Positions 34,385 through 43,909 are shown, counted from the stretch's first letter. The stretch: 51,177 nucleotides of DNA from Oscillospiraceae bacterium (GCA_031268095.1 JAIRXU010000054.1:1-51177), one strand, 5' to 3'. Made by a program: numbers and translations. Notes: generated by a model from the letters alone, not told the origin.

Positions 34385-34771
34385 ATGTGTGTACAAAAAA
34401 TAGCCGCGATTATTTCCATCTCGCTGGCTGTGGCGCTGCATTTGGTGGTCTGTATTATAGACGCCTGGACTGGCTTCGCCGTCGTGGATATTGCGGCGAT
34501 GCTCGCTATCGCGGCTCTGCTGATCCGGTTTCTGGTGAAAGAAGAACACGCGCCGGTTTTCTTCACCGTCGCGCAGCTGTTGTCCTTTGTCGCGGTGCTG
34601 AAGACGGCATGGCTCGCCGCAGTGGCAGCCACGTTCGCGGCGGAGGTTCTGAAAAACACGGACGTTTCGCTGGGTATGCCGGCAAGTGTCTGGGGACCGC
34701 CCGTATTGGCGGGGCTGGCGTTTGGTTTTTTGAATTTCGCCCGGGGCCGCTCCAAAAGGTTGTATCAATGA
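34385..34771 (+). CDS. Small four-TM membrane protein, unknown
   Basis: 128 residues from ATG at 34385; AAGGAG lies 12 bases upstream, so TTG at 34376 is an alternative. Four hydrophobic helices: IAAIISISLAVALHLVVCII, DIAAMLAIAALLIRFL, PVFFTVAQLLSFVAVL and VLAGLAFGFLNFA. No motif recognised. A lipoprotein gene follows 17 bases later, so they may work together at the membrane. Confidence 0.6.
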   Translation: MCVQKIAAIISISLAVALHLVVCIIDAWTGFAVVDIAAMLAIAALLIRFLVKEEHAPVFFTVAQLLSFVAVLKTAWLAAVAATFAAEVLKNTDVSLGMPASVWGPPVLAGLAFGFLNFARGRSKRLYQ

Positions 34772-34788
34772 AATGAAGGGGTAACCAT

Positions 34789-35187
34789 ATGCGCAAGATT
34801 ATCGCAGGGATGCTGGCCTTTTTGCTGGCCGTCTCGCTGCCGGGGTGCGCCCCGGCGGAAAAAGAAGAACTGGCCCCGGTCGCATTCGCGGACGCGGTCG
34901 CGTTCTATGAAAACAACGGCTATACCGCAGTGGTAGGGGCCGAGGAAATCAGCGCGGCGTCCCAATTATTACTTGCGAGCAATTTCCCGGGAGCCGTTCA
35001 GGCGGCGGAAATCAAGAGTGAGAGCGGGAAGGCGCTGGGAAATCTCGTGGAATTCCCTTCGGAAGAAACATACCAAAGCGCCTGCGTTTCTTCGTTGGGA
35101 GCCATTCAGTCGCTCCCCAAGCGGGGACTCGTGGTACTGCAAGGCGGCGACAAGGACGTGAAACAGCTCTTCGGCGAAATAAAGTAA
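34789..35187 (+). CDS. Small lipoprotein, unknown
   Basis: 132 residues, ATG at 34789 behind GAAGGGG. Lipoprotein signal with lipobox LPGC (Cys20). The mature part of about 110 residues is a compact alpha/beta-like sequence (FADAVAFYENNGYTAVVG, later GKALGNLVEFPSEETYQSA). No family recognised. It would sit on the outer face of the membrane and is likely cotranscribed with the four-TM protein. Confidence 0.7.
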   Translation: MRKIIAGMLAFLLAVSLPGCAPAEKEELAPVAFADAVAFYENNGYTAVVGAEEISAASQLLLASNFPGAVQAAEIKSESGKALGNLVEFPSEETYQSACVSSLGAIQSLPKRGLVVLQGGDKDVKQLFGEIK

Positions 35188-35213
35188 TGCCGGGCGCGCA
35201 AATGCACGAACAG

Positions 35214-35245
35214 AGGACCGGAGACATGCTCCGGCCCTCGCTTTT
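35214..35245. terminator. Hairpin between convergent genes
   Basis: AGG-a-CCGGAG, loop ACATG, CTCCGG-c-CCT, with only short T tracts on either side. Probable weak bidirectional terminator for the lipoprotein and recG. Confidence 0.5.
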
Positions 35246-35256
35246 GTGGTCAGAAT

Positions 35257-37278
35257 TTACATCCCCCAGTTCTCTCCGAACATCCGGGCGACGCTCTCCC
35301 GCAGCGCCGTGTGCTCCGGCTGATCCAACGCAGAGTCCGCGCGGAGAATCCCAGCGGCGGCTTCCTGCGTCTGGCGGAGGACCTCCGTATCTGTGAGCAT
35401 ATTGGCCAGCTTGAGCTCCGGCAACCCATGCTGCCGCGCGCCGAAGAAATCCCCTGGCCCGCGCAACCGAAGGTCTTCTTCCGCAATCGCGAAGCCGTCG
35501 CTGCTTTGGCAAAGAATCTCGTGGCGGCTGGCCGCCGCCTCGTTTTCCGCGTCGGAAATCAGGATGCAGGTGGACCGCCCGGTTCCGCGCCCCACCCGCC
35601 CCCGCAGCTGGTGCAGTTGGGAAAGGCCGAAGCGTTCCGCGTTCTCGACCACCATAATGCAGGCATTGGGGACATCGACCCCCACTTCGATCACCGTTGT
35701 CGCCACCAGCAGCCGGAGTTCTCCGGCGACGAAGGCCCGCATGACCTCTTCTTTTTGCTTGGGGCGGAGTTTTCCGTGGAGCAACCCCACCGGATAGTTC
35801 CGAAATTCCCCGGTCCGCAATCGTTCAGCATATTCACTGGCGGCGGAAAGCCCGCTCTCGCCGTCCTCCTCCACCCGGGGACAGACGATGTAGCCCTGCT
35901 TCCCCTCGTCGAGGTGCCGCCGAATGTAGCGGTACACCCGCTGCCGCAGAGCCGAACCGACACAGTAGGTCTCCACCGGCGTCCTCCCGGGCGGCAGTTC
36001 GTCCAGGACGGAAATATCCAAGTCGCCGTAAATGATCATCGCCAGCGTCCGGGGAATCGGCGTGGCCGACATCACCAGGACGTGCGGGGCCCCGCCGTTC
36101 CGTTCCGCCAGGGCTGCGCGCTGGGCTACGCCGAAGCGGTGCTGTTCATCCACCACCGCCAGCGCCAGCCGGGCGAAGCGCACATCCTCTTGCAGCAGCG
36201 CATGGGTACCAACTGCCAGCGGGATGCTCCCGTCGGCCAGCCCGGCCTTCACTTTTCGCTTTTCCGCCGCCGGCGTTGCGCCTATCAGCAGGGCGGGCGG
36301 CTGGGGCAGGAGCCGGCTCAGGGTCTGATGGTGCTGGCGGGCAAGGAGTTCCGTTGGCGCCAGCATGGCCCCCTGTCCGCCGTTTTTCGTCGCCAAATAG
36401 AGCAACGCCGCCGCGACAGCCGTTTTTCCGGAGCCAACGTCCCCTTGCAGCAGGCGGCACATTGGTCGCTCCCATCCGAGGTCAGCCGCCGCTTCTCCAA
36501 CGGCCCGGCGCTGTGCCTCTGTCGGCACAAACGGCAGCCCTTCCAGAAAATCTTCCGCCCCGCGGCCCGTCAGAACTGGGGCCCGGCGGTCCCGTCCCTG
36601 CTCCCGCAGCCGCGCCAGCCCCAGCTGGAGCAGCAGCAGTTCCTCGAATACCAGCCGCCGCCGGGCCCGGTCAGCCGCCGCTTCGTCCGCTGGCCGGTGC
36701 ATTCCCCACAGGGCCTCCCCCAGCGGAACCAGGTCCCAGTCCCGGCGCAGCTCTTCCGGCAGCGGGTCCCGCAAATCCGGCGCAATCTGCTCCAGCGTCC
36801 GGAGCATCAGTCCCTCCAGCCAAGCCGCGGAAATCCCCTCCGTCAGCGCGTAAACCGGCCGCAGACGCTCTTCGGTCACCGGGGCAATCTGCGGCGCGCT
36901 CATCTCCCGCTGCACCAGATTGCCGCCGACCCGGCCGTAGAACAAAAACTCTTCCCCGGCGCGCAGTTTCGCGGCCAGGTATTTTGCGTTATATAGGATG
37001 ATCCCCATCGTCCCCGCCCCGTCAGTCACCTCGGTTTTATAGATCGTCATCCCCCGCCGGATCACGGATTCCTTCGGATCATGATCTACAATAGCACGAA
37101 TACAGCAGGGCTCCCCGACCGGGACCTGCTGTATGGGAATGATGGTACGCCAATCGGCGTACGACCGGGGATAATGCCGCAGCAGGTCGCCAACACAGGC
37201 GATGCCCAGCTTCCGCAGCTGTGCCGCGCGGCGGTCTCCCACGCCTTTGAGATACCGGACGTCAGTTTGGAGGTTCAT
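35257..37278 (-). CDS. recG: ATP-dependent DNA helicase RecG
   Basis: 673 residues, ATG at 37278. The N-terminal wedge/OB domain begins LKGVGDRRAAQLRKLGI. Walker A is GDVGSGKT at 279-286, the DEQH box is at 377-380 followed by RFGV, motif III is SATPIPRT, and later ERFGLSQLHQLRGRVGRG is the motif VI/TRG region. RecG remodels stalled replication forks. Complete and of usual length. It lies 33 bases after fakA in the conserved yloU-fakA-recG order. Confidence 0.96.
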   Translation of the reverse strand: MNLQTDVRYLKGVGDRRAAQLRKLGIACVGDLLRHYPRSYADWRTIIPIQQVPVGEPCCIRAIVDHDPKESVIRRGMTIYKTEVTDGAGTMGIILYNAKYLAAKLRAGEEFLFYGRVGGNLVQREMSAPQIAPVTEERLRPVYALTEGISAAWLEGLMLRTLEQIAPDLRDPLPEELRRDWDLVPLGEALWGMHRPADEAAADRARRRLVFEELLLLQLGLARLREQGRDRRAPVLTGRGAEDFLEGLPFVPTEAQRRAVGEAAADLGWERPMCRLLQGDVGSGKTAVAAALLYLATKNGGQGAMLAPTELLARQHHQTLSRLLPQPPALLIGATPAAEKRKVKAGLADGSIPLAVGTHALLQEDVRFARLALAVVDEQHRFGVAQRAALAERNGGAPHVLVMSATPIPRTLAMIIYGDLDISVLDELPPGRTPVETYCVGSALRQRVYRYIRRHLDEGKQGYIVCPRVEEDGESGLSAASEYAERLRTGEFRNYPVGLLHGKLRPKQKEEVMRAFVAGELRLLVATTVIEVGVDVPNACIMVVENAERFGLSQLHQLRGRVGRGTGRSTCILISDAENEAAASRHEILCQSSDGFAIAEEDLRLRGPGDFFGARQHGLPELKLANMLTDTEVLRQTQEAAAGILRADSALDQPEHTALRESVARMFGENWGM

Positions 37279-37311
37279 TGCTTCACTCCAGGGATAAAAT
37301 AAGAAAACGGA

Positions 37312-38982
37312 TTATTCCACCGAAATGATGAAATAATAGAGCGGCTGGCCGCCGGGAATAACGCTGATTTCCAGATCGTTCCCGTACCGTCCGCGCAGCA
37401 GGTCCAGCAGCTGCTTGGACTGTTCGTCCGTAACGCCTTCGCCCGCATAGGCGGTAATCATTGAGCCGTTGAATTTGCGCACCAGGTGGCGCGTGACGCG
37501 GAAGGCCGCCTTCACCGGCTCTTCTTCCGTGACAGTCAGTTTCCCGTTTTCCAGCCCAATGACGGCGCCCTTGCGGATGTTGAGGTCGTCGATCTTACTG
37601 TCCCGGGCGGCGTAAGTCACCAAGCCGGTCTGGACCCGCTCGGCGGCGCGCTGCATCTGGACGTGATTGACCTCCGCATCCTCGTTTTCGTCGAAGGACA
37701 GCACCGCCCCAATTCCTTCCGCCACGGACCGGGTCTGCACCACACTGACCCCCCGCTCCGTCAGGGGCGCAACCTGCTCCGCCGCCATGATGATATTTTT
37801 ATTGTTCGGCAAAATAAAAACATGTTCCGCCGGAACCCTGTTCACCGCATTGAGGATATCTTCCGTGCTGGGGTTCATGCTCTGCCCCCCGCCGACCACC
37901 GCATCAACGCCAATTTCGCCCAGCAGCCGCGTCATCCCGTCCCCGTTTGCCACGGCGACAATGCCATAGCGCTTCTGGATCGCCGGGGTCCGCTCCGTCG
38001 GCTCCTCGCTCCCCGCGCCGCCGGCCCAAGCCGCCTCCTGGTGCTGTTTGCGCATGTTCTCCACCTTTACCTGGATGAACTGCCCGTAGCTTTGGGCATA
38101 GGTGAGGACCTGTCCGGGGTCGTTGGTATGGACGTGCACCTTGACGATTTCGTCGTCCTCTGCCACTACCACACAGTCCCCCAGGCCCGCCAAGGAACCG
38201 CGCAGTTCTTCCGCCCCTTTGCGCGGCGCGTCCGCCTTCCGCTCTACGATGCATTCCGTGCAGTAGGTAAACGTAATCTCCTCGTCGCTCCGCCCGGCGG
38301 CCGACTGCCGGGGGCGGGCATCCTTGGTAAGGATCATCGGCAGCACCTGCTTCCCCGGCTTAACCCCTTGCCCCAGGAAACCCATGCGCAGCCCTTCCAT
38401 AATGTAGACCAGCCCCTGGCCGCCCGCATCTACCACCCCGGCCTGTCGCAGCACGGGGAGCATGGTGGGGGTCAGCGCCAGCGCTTCCCGCGCTCCGCGC
38501 AGCGCGGCTTCCCAAACTTCAGTGCCGCTGTTGCCGCCCTTCCCCTGGGCGCAGACGGCAGCCTGCTGGGCGGCAACACGCACGACGGTCAGAATCGTCC
38601 CTTCCGTCGGCTTCATGACGGCCTTATACGCGGCGTCGCTGCCAGAAAGCAGCGCTTGGGCCAGCTGGAGGCCGGAAACCTTCCGGACGCCCTTGACGCT
38701 CCGGGCGATCCCCCGGAAAATCAGGGACAGAATCACCCCAGAATTGCCCCGGGCGCCCCGGAGCATTGCTGACGCCACCCGATCCGCTACCAGGTCAAAG
38801 TCGCTGTCATCTGCCAGCAGCGCAAGTTCCCGCGCCGCCGCCGTGACCGTCATGGACATGTTCGTTCCCGTGTCGCCGTCCGGCACAGGAAAAACGTTCA
38901 GCGCGTCAACCTCTCCCCGGTGCAAGCCCAGGTGGTGAGACGCGCTGAGGATCCCCGCTTTCAGCATCGCTCCGTTCAGCAA
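37312..38982 (-). CDS. fakA: Fatty acid kinase FakA (YloV), DAK2/DegV-like
   Basis: 556 residues from TTG at 38982, nine bases after GGAGG. The N-terminal DAK2 kinase domain has NVFPVPDGDTGTNM at about 29-42 and GARGNSGVIL, which bind ATP and Mg. A middle domain follows, with a C-terminal FakA/DegV-like half (HVHTNDPGQ, VANGDGM, ILPNNKNI). FakA phosphorylates fatty acids presented by a FakB protein for membrane lipid synthesis; no fakB is in the window. Its place between yloU and recG is typical of Firmicutes. Confidence 0.94.
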   Translation of the reverse strand: MLNGAMLKAGILSASHHLGLHRGEVDALNVFPVPDGDTGTNMSMTVTAAARELALLADDSDFDLVADRVASAMLRGARGNSGVILSLIFRGIARSVKGVRKVSGLQLAQALLSGSDAAYKAVMKPTEGTILTVVRVAAQQAAVCAQGKGGNSGTEVWEAALRGAREALALTPTMLPVLRQAGVVDAGGQGLVYIMEGLRMGFLGQGVKPGKQVLPMILTKDARPRQSAAGRSDEEITFTYCTECIVERKADAPRKGAEELRGSLAGLGDCVVVAEDDEIVKVHVHTNDPGQVLTYAQSYGQFIQVKVENMRKQHQEAAWAGGAGSEEPTERTPAIQKRYGIVAVANGDGMTRLLGEIGVDAVVGGGQSMNPSTEDILNAVNRVPAEHVFILPNNKNIIMAAEQVAPLTERGVSVVQTRSVAEGIGAVLSFDENEDAEVNHVQMQRAAERVQTGLVTYAARDSKIDDLNIRKGAVIGLENGKLTVTEEEPVKAAFRVTRHLVRKFNGSMITAYAGEGVTDEQSKQLLDLLRGRYGNDLEISVIPGGQPLYYFIISVE

Positions 38983-39038
38983 AAGGCGTTACCTCCGATA
39001 CGTAAAGCTTAATTTTGGATACAACCTCCGGGGACAGG

Positions 39039-39404
39039 TCAGGCCCGATCTTCCTTCAGCATACCGTCAACAAAAACGTTGACCTTCTTAACCTCCAGCC
39101 CCGTGGCCTGCTCCACCGTATACCGCACCTTGTTGACAATACTGCGCACAATGGCGGAAATATTCAGGCCATAGGTGACGACAATATGCAGATCAACCAT
39201 CAGTCCGTTTCCTTCTTTATAAACACGGACTCCCTGGTCCAAGTACTCTTTTTTGCGCCGCAGGACCGCGCGCAGCCCCTGGACTTTCGTGCTGTTCGCC
39301 ATCCCTGCCACGCCGAAGCAAGAAGAGGCAGCGTGACCGACGATTTGCGTAAAATATTCCTGCGATACCTCAATGAGCCCCATGTGATTTTCAAATCGAA
39401 TCAT
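39039..39404 (-). CDS. yloU: Asp23/Gls24 envelope stress protein YloU
   Basis: 121 residues; ATG at 39404 chosen for AGAAGGG upstream. GLIEVSQEYFTQIVGHAA and VDLHIVVTYGLNISAIVRSI are characteristic of the Asp23 family, which forms membrane-associated envelope-stress or structural proteins. It sits 56 bases before fakA, its usual neighbour. Confidence 0.92.
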   Translation of the reverse strand: MIRFENHMGLIEVSQEYFTQIVGHAASSCFGVAGMANSTKVQGLRAVLRRKKEYLDQGVRVYKEGNGLMVDLHIVVTYGLNISAIVRSIVNKVRYTVEQATGLEVKKVNVFVDGMLKEDRA

Positions 39405-39563
39405 ACTTTGCACCCTTCTTTTGCTCCACACTGTATTGTGTCGCTGCAAGGCGGAAAAACCCTCACCTTTCCCGCGCAAAAACCGCAATTTCGCCCTCAC
39501 TTTTCCTTTCGCGCATTACCTCAATAAACCCCCGGTGAAATCCTCCCCCATTCTTCCCTGGCG

Positions 39564-41138
39564 TCAATACCAGGACACGATATCTGCAAACAGATTGTCC
39601 GGCCGGGGGCTGAAGGCGGCGTGTAACCGCCGGGACACCGCGGCCATCCCGTCCCGATAAGCCAGAGGGACAAACGGTGTCTCTTCCCGGAAAGCTTCCA
39701 TAAATTGGGCCGGAGTCACCAGCCCCTGCTGCATCTGCCCGTAATAACTGCCGACGCGCCCCCAGATATTGATTCCCGCCGCCGCCGCGCCGCCCGCTTG
39801 CAGCAGCGGGGCCAAGCTCAGGTCCGGCGTCAGCTTCACTTCGCCCAGGTAAATGTCGAAATTCCACAGCTGAACCTGCTGCCGCAGTTCTTCCAGCGAG
39901 AGTTCCTTGATGGTCACACCGATCCCGAATTCCGCCAGTTGAGAACGGATGCTCTTGGCCGCCGCGCGCCGGAACGCGTTGTCCTTGCTGACGATCATGG
40001 TCAGCGCCAGCTGACGCCCGCCTTTGGTCCGCACACCGTTTTCGACGGTCTTCCATCCGCAGTCGTCCAGCAGTTTCCGGGCCGCCGCCGGGTCATAGGG
40101 CTGGGCATACTCCTTGGCATTGACCCCCTCCCATTCCGGAGGAAAGGGCGTATCCGTGACCCGGGCGTAGCCGTGCCAGCATTCGCTGACCAGCGCCTGC
40201 TTGTTGAGGCAGGCGGCCACCGCCTGACGCAGCTTCGCGTCCGTAAAGACGCCCCGGTTGAAGCGGAAGCAGAGATAAAGGAAGTTCGTCGTCGGGATAT
40301 GCGCCGTGGAAGCGCCGACGCGCACCACCTCGCCCGAACTGAGGTCATCATAAAAAAACTGAAAGTTACCCATTTCCAGGCCGTAAGGCAACGCCGCTGT
40401 GTCGCTCACGCCGTAGAGCTGGATTTCTGTGAGGCGCGGCGCTTCGCCGGGATGGGCCTTATCATAGGAAAGCGAATAGTTCCCCTCTTTCAGCGCCAGA
40501 CGGTAGCGCCCGGTTCCCGGCGGAGTGGTCTGGAGGTTGAAAAAAACACCGTTTTCCGCTGCCGAAAGCTTCCCCTGCTCCGACGAGCCGGCGGGAATCA
40601 CCGGAAAATCCAGGCAGGCGGCAACGTTCGCGTTGGCCCGGCTGAGGTTCAGCTGGACCGTCCCGTCCGGCAGCGCCCCCGCCGAGGCGACCGAAGCCAA
40701 CCGCTCCTTGTACGTCTGGGAGGCCTTGGCTTTCTGGAACGAATAGACCACATCCGCTGCCGTAACAGGCGCGCCGGTATGGAATACCCGGCCGCTCTTC
40801 AGCGTCAAAACCCAGCGCAGCGTTGTTTCCCGCCGGATTTCCTGGGCCAGTATCGCCTCGGCGGCGTAATGTTCATCCAGGGTGAACAGGCCTTCATAAA
40901 CCAGCTGCGCAATCTCCAGATTCAGACGGCTGACCGCCAGGTAGGGGTTGAGCAGGTCCCGCTTGGCGAAGGGCAGCGTCAGCGTCTGCGCTGACGCCGG
41001 CCCTGCGGGCGAAGGGGTCCCGGTGGAAGGCTCTGTGCCGTCCTCCGGCCCCGTCCGGCGCTTGCAGCCGGACAGACTGCCCAGCAGACATAGTATTCCC
41101 AAAAGCAGGGCAATTCCTGCGTACATTTTCCGGCACAA
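39564..41138 (-). CDS. Family 5 ABC solute-binding lipoprotein
   Basis: 524 residues from TTG at 41138 (GGAGG eight bases upstream; ATG at 41126 possible). Lipobox LSGC, then a Thr/Pro/Ser linker and an SBP_bac_5 body: LVYEGLFTLD, VFHTGAPVTAADVVYSFQKA, and LRQAVAACLNKQALV. The family binds peptides, nickel or oligosaccharides for ABC import. No permease or ATPase gene is adjacent, so it is an orphan that must work with a distant system or serve as a sensor. It has its own promoter at 41240-41268. Confidence 0.9.
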   Translation of the reverse strand: MCRKMYAGIALLLGILCLLGSLSGCKRRTGPEDGTEPSTGTPSPAGPASAQTLTLPFAKRDLLNPYLAVSRLNLEIAQLVYEGLFTLDEHYAAEAILAQEIRRETTLRWVLTLKSGRVFHTGAPVTAADVVYSFQKAKASQTYKERLASVASAGALPDGTVQLNLSRANANVAACLDFPVIPAGSSEQGKLSAAENGVFFNLQTTPPGTGRYRLALKEGNYSLSYDKAHPGEAPRLTEIQLYGVSDTAALPYGLEMGNFQFFYDDLSSGEVVRVGASTAHIPTTNFLYLCFRFNRGVFTDAKLRQAVAACLNKQALVSECWHGYARVTDTPFPPEWEGVNAKEYAQPYDPAAARKLLDDCGWKTVENGVRTKGGRQLALTMIVSKDNAFRRAAAKSIRSQLAEFGIGVTIKELSLEELRQQVQLWNFDIYLGEVKLTPDLSLAPLLQAGGAAAAGINIWGRVGSYYGQMQQGLVTPAQFMEAFREETPFVPLAYRDGMAAVSRRLHAAFSPRPDNLFADIVSWY

Positions 41139-41239
41139 CGGCAGAACCTCCTATTCCAGACGCCAAATATCCAGGATGCGATCGTCTTCCCCAAAGGTAG
41201 CGTTCAACATTTTATTAAGATCTAAGAAATCCACCATCT

Positions 41240-41268
41240 ATTATACCTCATCCGGATACAAAATGCAA
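41240..41268 (-). promoter_or_regulatory. Promoter of solute-binding lipoprotein
   Basis: Minus-strand TTGCAT (41268-41263), 17-base spacer, TATAAT (41245-41240). Confidence 0.82.
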
Positions 41269-41468
41269 ACGCTGTTTTTGATTTTTCCCGCTTTTTTGTC
41301 TGCTTGCGGGGAAGCGCCGTCCGCAAACAAACAAAATCCGGGAAACCGCATCATAATCAACAAAAATCTTATCTTTGCCCTGTCTAAAGTTCACAAACGA
41401 GACACAAACATCCGCCCGGTTTGTGGTACACTTTTGTGGAAACAAAACGTGGAAGGATGAATCATTGC
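41269..41468. other. Divergent intergenic region
   Basis: It holds the 5' side of the gap between the solute-binding gene and the SDR gene. ACAAAC/GTTTGT around 41405-41424 and several TTTGTGG copies before the SDR gene could be regulator half-sites; a plus-strand TACACT at 41427 lacks a good -35. Confidence 0.35.
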
Positions 41469-42998
41469 ATGGCGAAAAAGAGAGTGTTCCTCACCGGCGG
41501 ATCGGGCACCATGGGCTGGCAGGGCTTCCAGGAACTCTATCACCGCAAGGACCAGTATCACATTGTCCTGCTCAACCGGGGCGGCAAAAAGAACCGCGAG
41601 CTTTTCGCCCCCTATGCCAGCGACCCGGACGTAACGCTGCTTTGGGGGGACCTGAAGCATGAAAGCGACGTGCTGGCCGGAGTAACCGGCGCGGACGTGG
41701 TGCTGCACGTGGGCGGGATGGTTTCCCCCGCGGCGGACTACGACCCCAAAGGCACCATCAGCACCAATGTTACCGCCGCGCGGAATATTGTCAAGGCCGT
41801 CAAGGCCCAGCCTAACGCAGACGATATCCGGGTGGTATACATCGGCACCGTCGCCGAAACCGGCGAGCGCGACGCCCCGATTCATTGGGCCCGCACCGGA
41901 GACCCGATCAAAATCAGCGTCTACGACCACTACGCTATCAGCAAGGTCGTCGCGGAAAGCATCTTCGCGGAGTCCGGGCTGAAGCACTGGGTTTCTCTGC
42001 GCCAGAGCGGCATTCTTTACCCCAACATCATCAAAAATTACGATCCCATCATGTTCCATGTCCCCATCAACGGCGTACTGGAGTGGGCAACGGTGGAAGA
42101 TTCCGCCCGGCTGCTGGCCAACGTCTGCGCCGACTGGGTGCCGGAGGAATTCTGGCGGCGGTTCTATAATATCGGCTCCGGGAAGGATTACCGGATCACC
42201 AACTTCGAGTTCGAACAATACCTGCTGGGAGCTCTGGGCCTCGGCTCGCCGAAGAAGATTTTCGACGCCAACTGGTTCACCCTGCGCAATTTCCACGGGC
42301 AGTGGTACGCTGATTCCGATGCCTTGGAAGGCTATCTCCACTTCCGGGAGTATAAGCCCATCAAACAATACTTCGCCGAGCTCTCCGCCCGCCTACCCGC
42401 CTACTACAAACTCGCGAAGGTCGCGCCGCCCGCGCTGGTGAGGGCCCTGGGCATGAAGCGGCTGACGCAGATGCCAATCTACGGAACCATGAACTGGATC
42501 GAGAATGATGTAGAACCCCGGATCAAGGCTTATTACGGCAGCAAGGCCGCCTGGCGGGCCATCGGCGGCTGGGACACATTCCCGATCCGCCGCCCCACTG
42601 AGGACGTGTCGCTGCTTGATCACGGCTACGACGAAAGCAAGCCCCTTGAGACCCTGAGCACAGAGGATCTGCAAAAAGCGGCGGCCTTCCGCGGCGGCGC
42701 GCTGGTATCCAAATACAGCGGTGACCCCTACGCGAAGCTGACCTGGCGCTGCGCCCAAGGGCATACGTTCGAAATGTCCCCCAATCTGGTCCTGCGCGGC
42801 GGCCATTGGTGCCCCGAAGATCTCCCGGGTCCGACGGACGGCGACCTCTCCCTCCCCTTCACCCCCTGGAACTATGACGAGGAAGCGAAAATCAATCCCT
42901 TCTTCGCCCAGGTATGGTATCCCTTGCATGACAAGTCGGAGCACAACGTCTACGGTGAAGAGATCTTTGCCGGCATGAAGGGCTACGAAAACAAGTAA
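41469..42998 (+). CDS. Extended SDR (NAD-dependent epimerase/dehydratase family) with C-terminal Cys/His domain
   Basis: 509 residues from ATG at 41469 (GGAAGG 12 bases upstream; ATG at 41457 is possible). Rossmann motif FLTGGSGTMG (TGxxGxxG) at residues 8-17; YxxxK appears in YDHYAISKVV. Residues 1 to about 300 are the SDR fold. The 200 C-terminal residues are unusual and carry WRCAQGH and HWCPEDLPG, a possible zinc ribbon. Likely substrate is a nucleotide sugar or a lipid-linked carbonyl; not determinable. Monocistronic. Confidence 0.85.
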   Translation: MAKKRVFLTGGSGTMGWQGFQELYHRKDQYHIVLLNRGGKKNRELFAPYASDPDVTLLWGDLKHESDVLAGVTGADVVLHVGGMVSPAADYDPKGTISTNVTAARNIVKAVKAQPNADDIRVVYIGTVAETGERDAPIHWARTGDPIKISVYDHYAISKVVAESIFAESGLKHWVSLRQSGILYPNIIKNYDPIMFHVPINGVLEWATVEDSARLLANVCADWVPEEFWRRFYNIGSGKDYRITNFEFEQYLLGALGLGSPKKIFDANWFTLRNFHGQWYADSDALEGYLHFREYKPIKQYFAELSARLPAYYKLAKVAPPALVRALGMKRLTQMPIYGTMNWIENDVEPRIKAYYGSKAAWRAIGGWDTFPIRRPTEDVSLLDHGYDESKPLETLSTEDLQKAAAFRGGALVSKYSGDPYAKLTWRCAQGHTFEMSPNLVLRGGHWCPEDLPGPTDGDLSLPFTPWNYDEEAKINPFFAQVWYPLHDKSEHNVYGEEIFAGMKGYENK

Positions 42999-43021
42999 CC
43001 CAGCGGATCCCAAAAAACGGT

Positions 43022-43058
43022 CCGCCTTCCCGTCCCCGGGACGGCGGGTATTCTGTTT
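43022..43058 (+). terminator. Possible terminator after SDR gene
   Basis: CCGTCC, loop CCG, GGACGG, with outer CCGCC/GGCGG-type pairing, followed by GTATTCTGTTT. Confidence 0.4.
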
Positions 43059-43090
43059 GCGCGCGTCATAACCAGAGCTGAGAACTTGAT

Positions 43091-43909
43091 TCACATCCCC
43101 AGATCTTTTAGCTCCGCAACGATGCGCACATAAACGTCCCGGATGTCCGCGCCCCTGACGCTGATCCGGCGCAGGTCCACCGCGTCCCCGTGGGAGATCC
43201 CGCGGCGGCCCGGCCCGGCGATCGTGCCCCGGAAATTCCCCCACTGGGAAGACCGGACGGACACCAGGCCGTCGTTGTCGCCCTCAAGGAGCTTGACGGC
43301 CAAATAGGGGAACCAAAAGAAAATATCGCTCAGCGGACCTTTCATCGCGCAGGCGTAGCTTTGACAGATCACACCCGGATGGTCCGGGACCGTTTCCTGG
43401 AAACGGCGGCAGGCCGCGGTGGTGAGGTGAGTGGCCGCGTGATAGAAGTCGGGCTGCTTGTCGCCCAGGAGGCGGCAGGCCAAGTTGACGAAGACCGCCG
43501 CGAAGCGCAGCAGGACGTTCGGCAGCCGACAAAGCAGATCCATCGCCCGAGACCCGTGATGAGGCGTGGAGATGGTCGTCAGCGTGGCGGTATGCTCCCC
43601 CAATCCCAGCGCGCTGACCGCATACCGCGCGTCCAGTCCGCCTTTCGAATGGGCGATCAAATGGAGCTTCTCCGCGCCGGTCTCCGCCAGGACCTCCCGC
43701 GCGCGCCGGCAGATTACCTCGGCATTGCGCTCCGCCGTTCCCCAGGCGTCCTGGCCGGCATAGTAGACCCGCGCGCCGCCCCGCGCCAGCGCCTTGGGGA
43801 TGCGGCCCCAGTAATTCAGCCGCGTCCGGTCCCGGAAGCCAGCGCCATGCACCAGCAAAATCGGATATTTTGTGGCGCAGCGGTCCGATGGAAGGGTATC
43901 GTTTGGCAT
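43091..43909 (-). CDS. Alpha/beta-hydrolase, triacylglycerol-lipase-like
   Basis: 272 residues, ATG at 43909 behind GGAGGTACC. PILLVHGAGF is the oxyanion strand, LIAHSKGGLDARYA the nucleophile elbow (GxSxG-like AHSKGG), and STPHHGS follows as in bacterial lipases. DNDGLVSVRSSQWG provides Asp and a later GISHGD the His. No signal peptide, so cytosolic. It lies 13 bases after the broken HAD gene at the end of a long minus-strand operon. Confidence 0.88.
   Translation of the reverse strand: MPNDTLPSDRCATKYPILLVHGAGFRDRTRLNYWGRIPKALARGGARVYYAGQDAWGTAERNAEVICRRAREVLAETGAEKLHLIAHSKGGLDARYAVSALGLGEHTATLTTISTPHHGSRAMDLLCRLPNVLLRFAAVFVNLACRLLGDKQPDFYHAATHLTTAACRRFQETVPDHPGVICQSYACAMKGPLSDIFFWFPYLAVKLLEGDNDGLVSVRSSQWGNFRGTIAGPGRRGISHGDAVDLRRISVRGADIRDVYVRIVAELKDLGM

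Noticed and set aside
35311-38772. Long plus-strand frames antisense to recG and fakA
   Set aside because: Low-complexity Arg/Pro/Gly translations without starts or motifs; shadows of the minus-strand genes in GC-rich sequence.
41151-41237. 28-codon minus-strand ORF ending at the ribosome site of the solute-binding gene, a possible leader peptide
   Set aside because: Its ATG lies only three bases after the TATAAT of the gene's promoter, upstream of the expected transcription start, so it would not be in the mRNA from that promoter.
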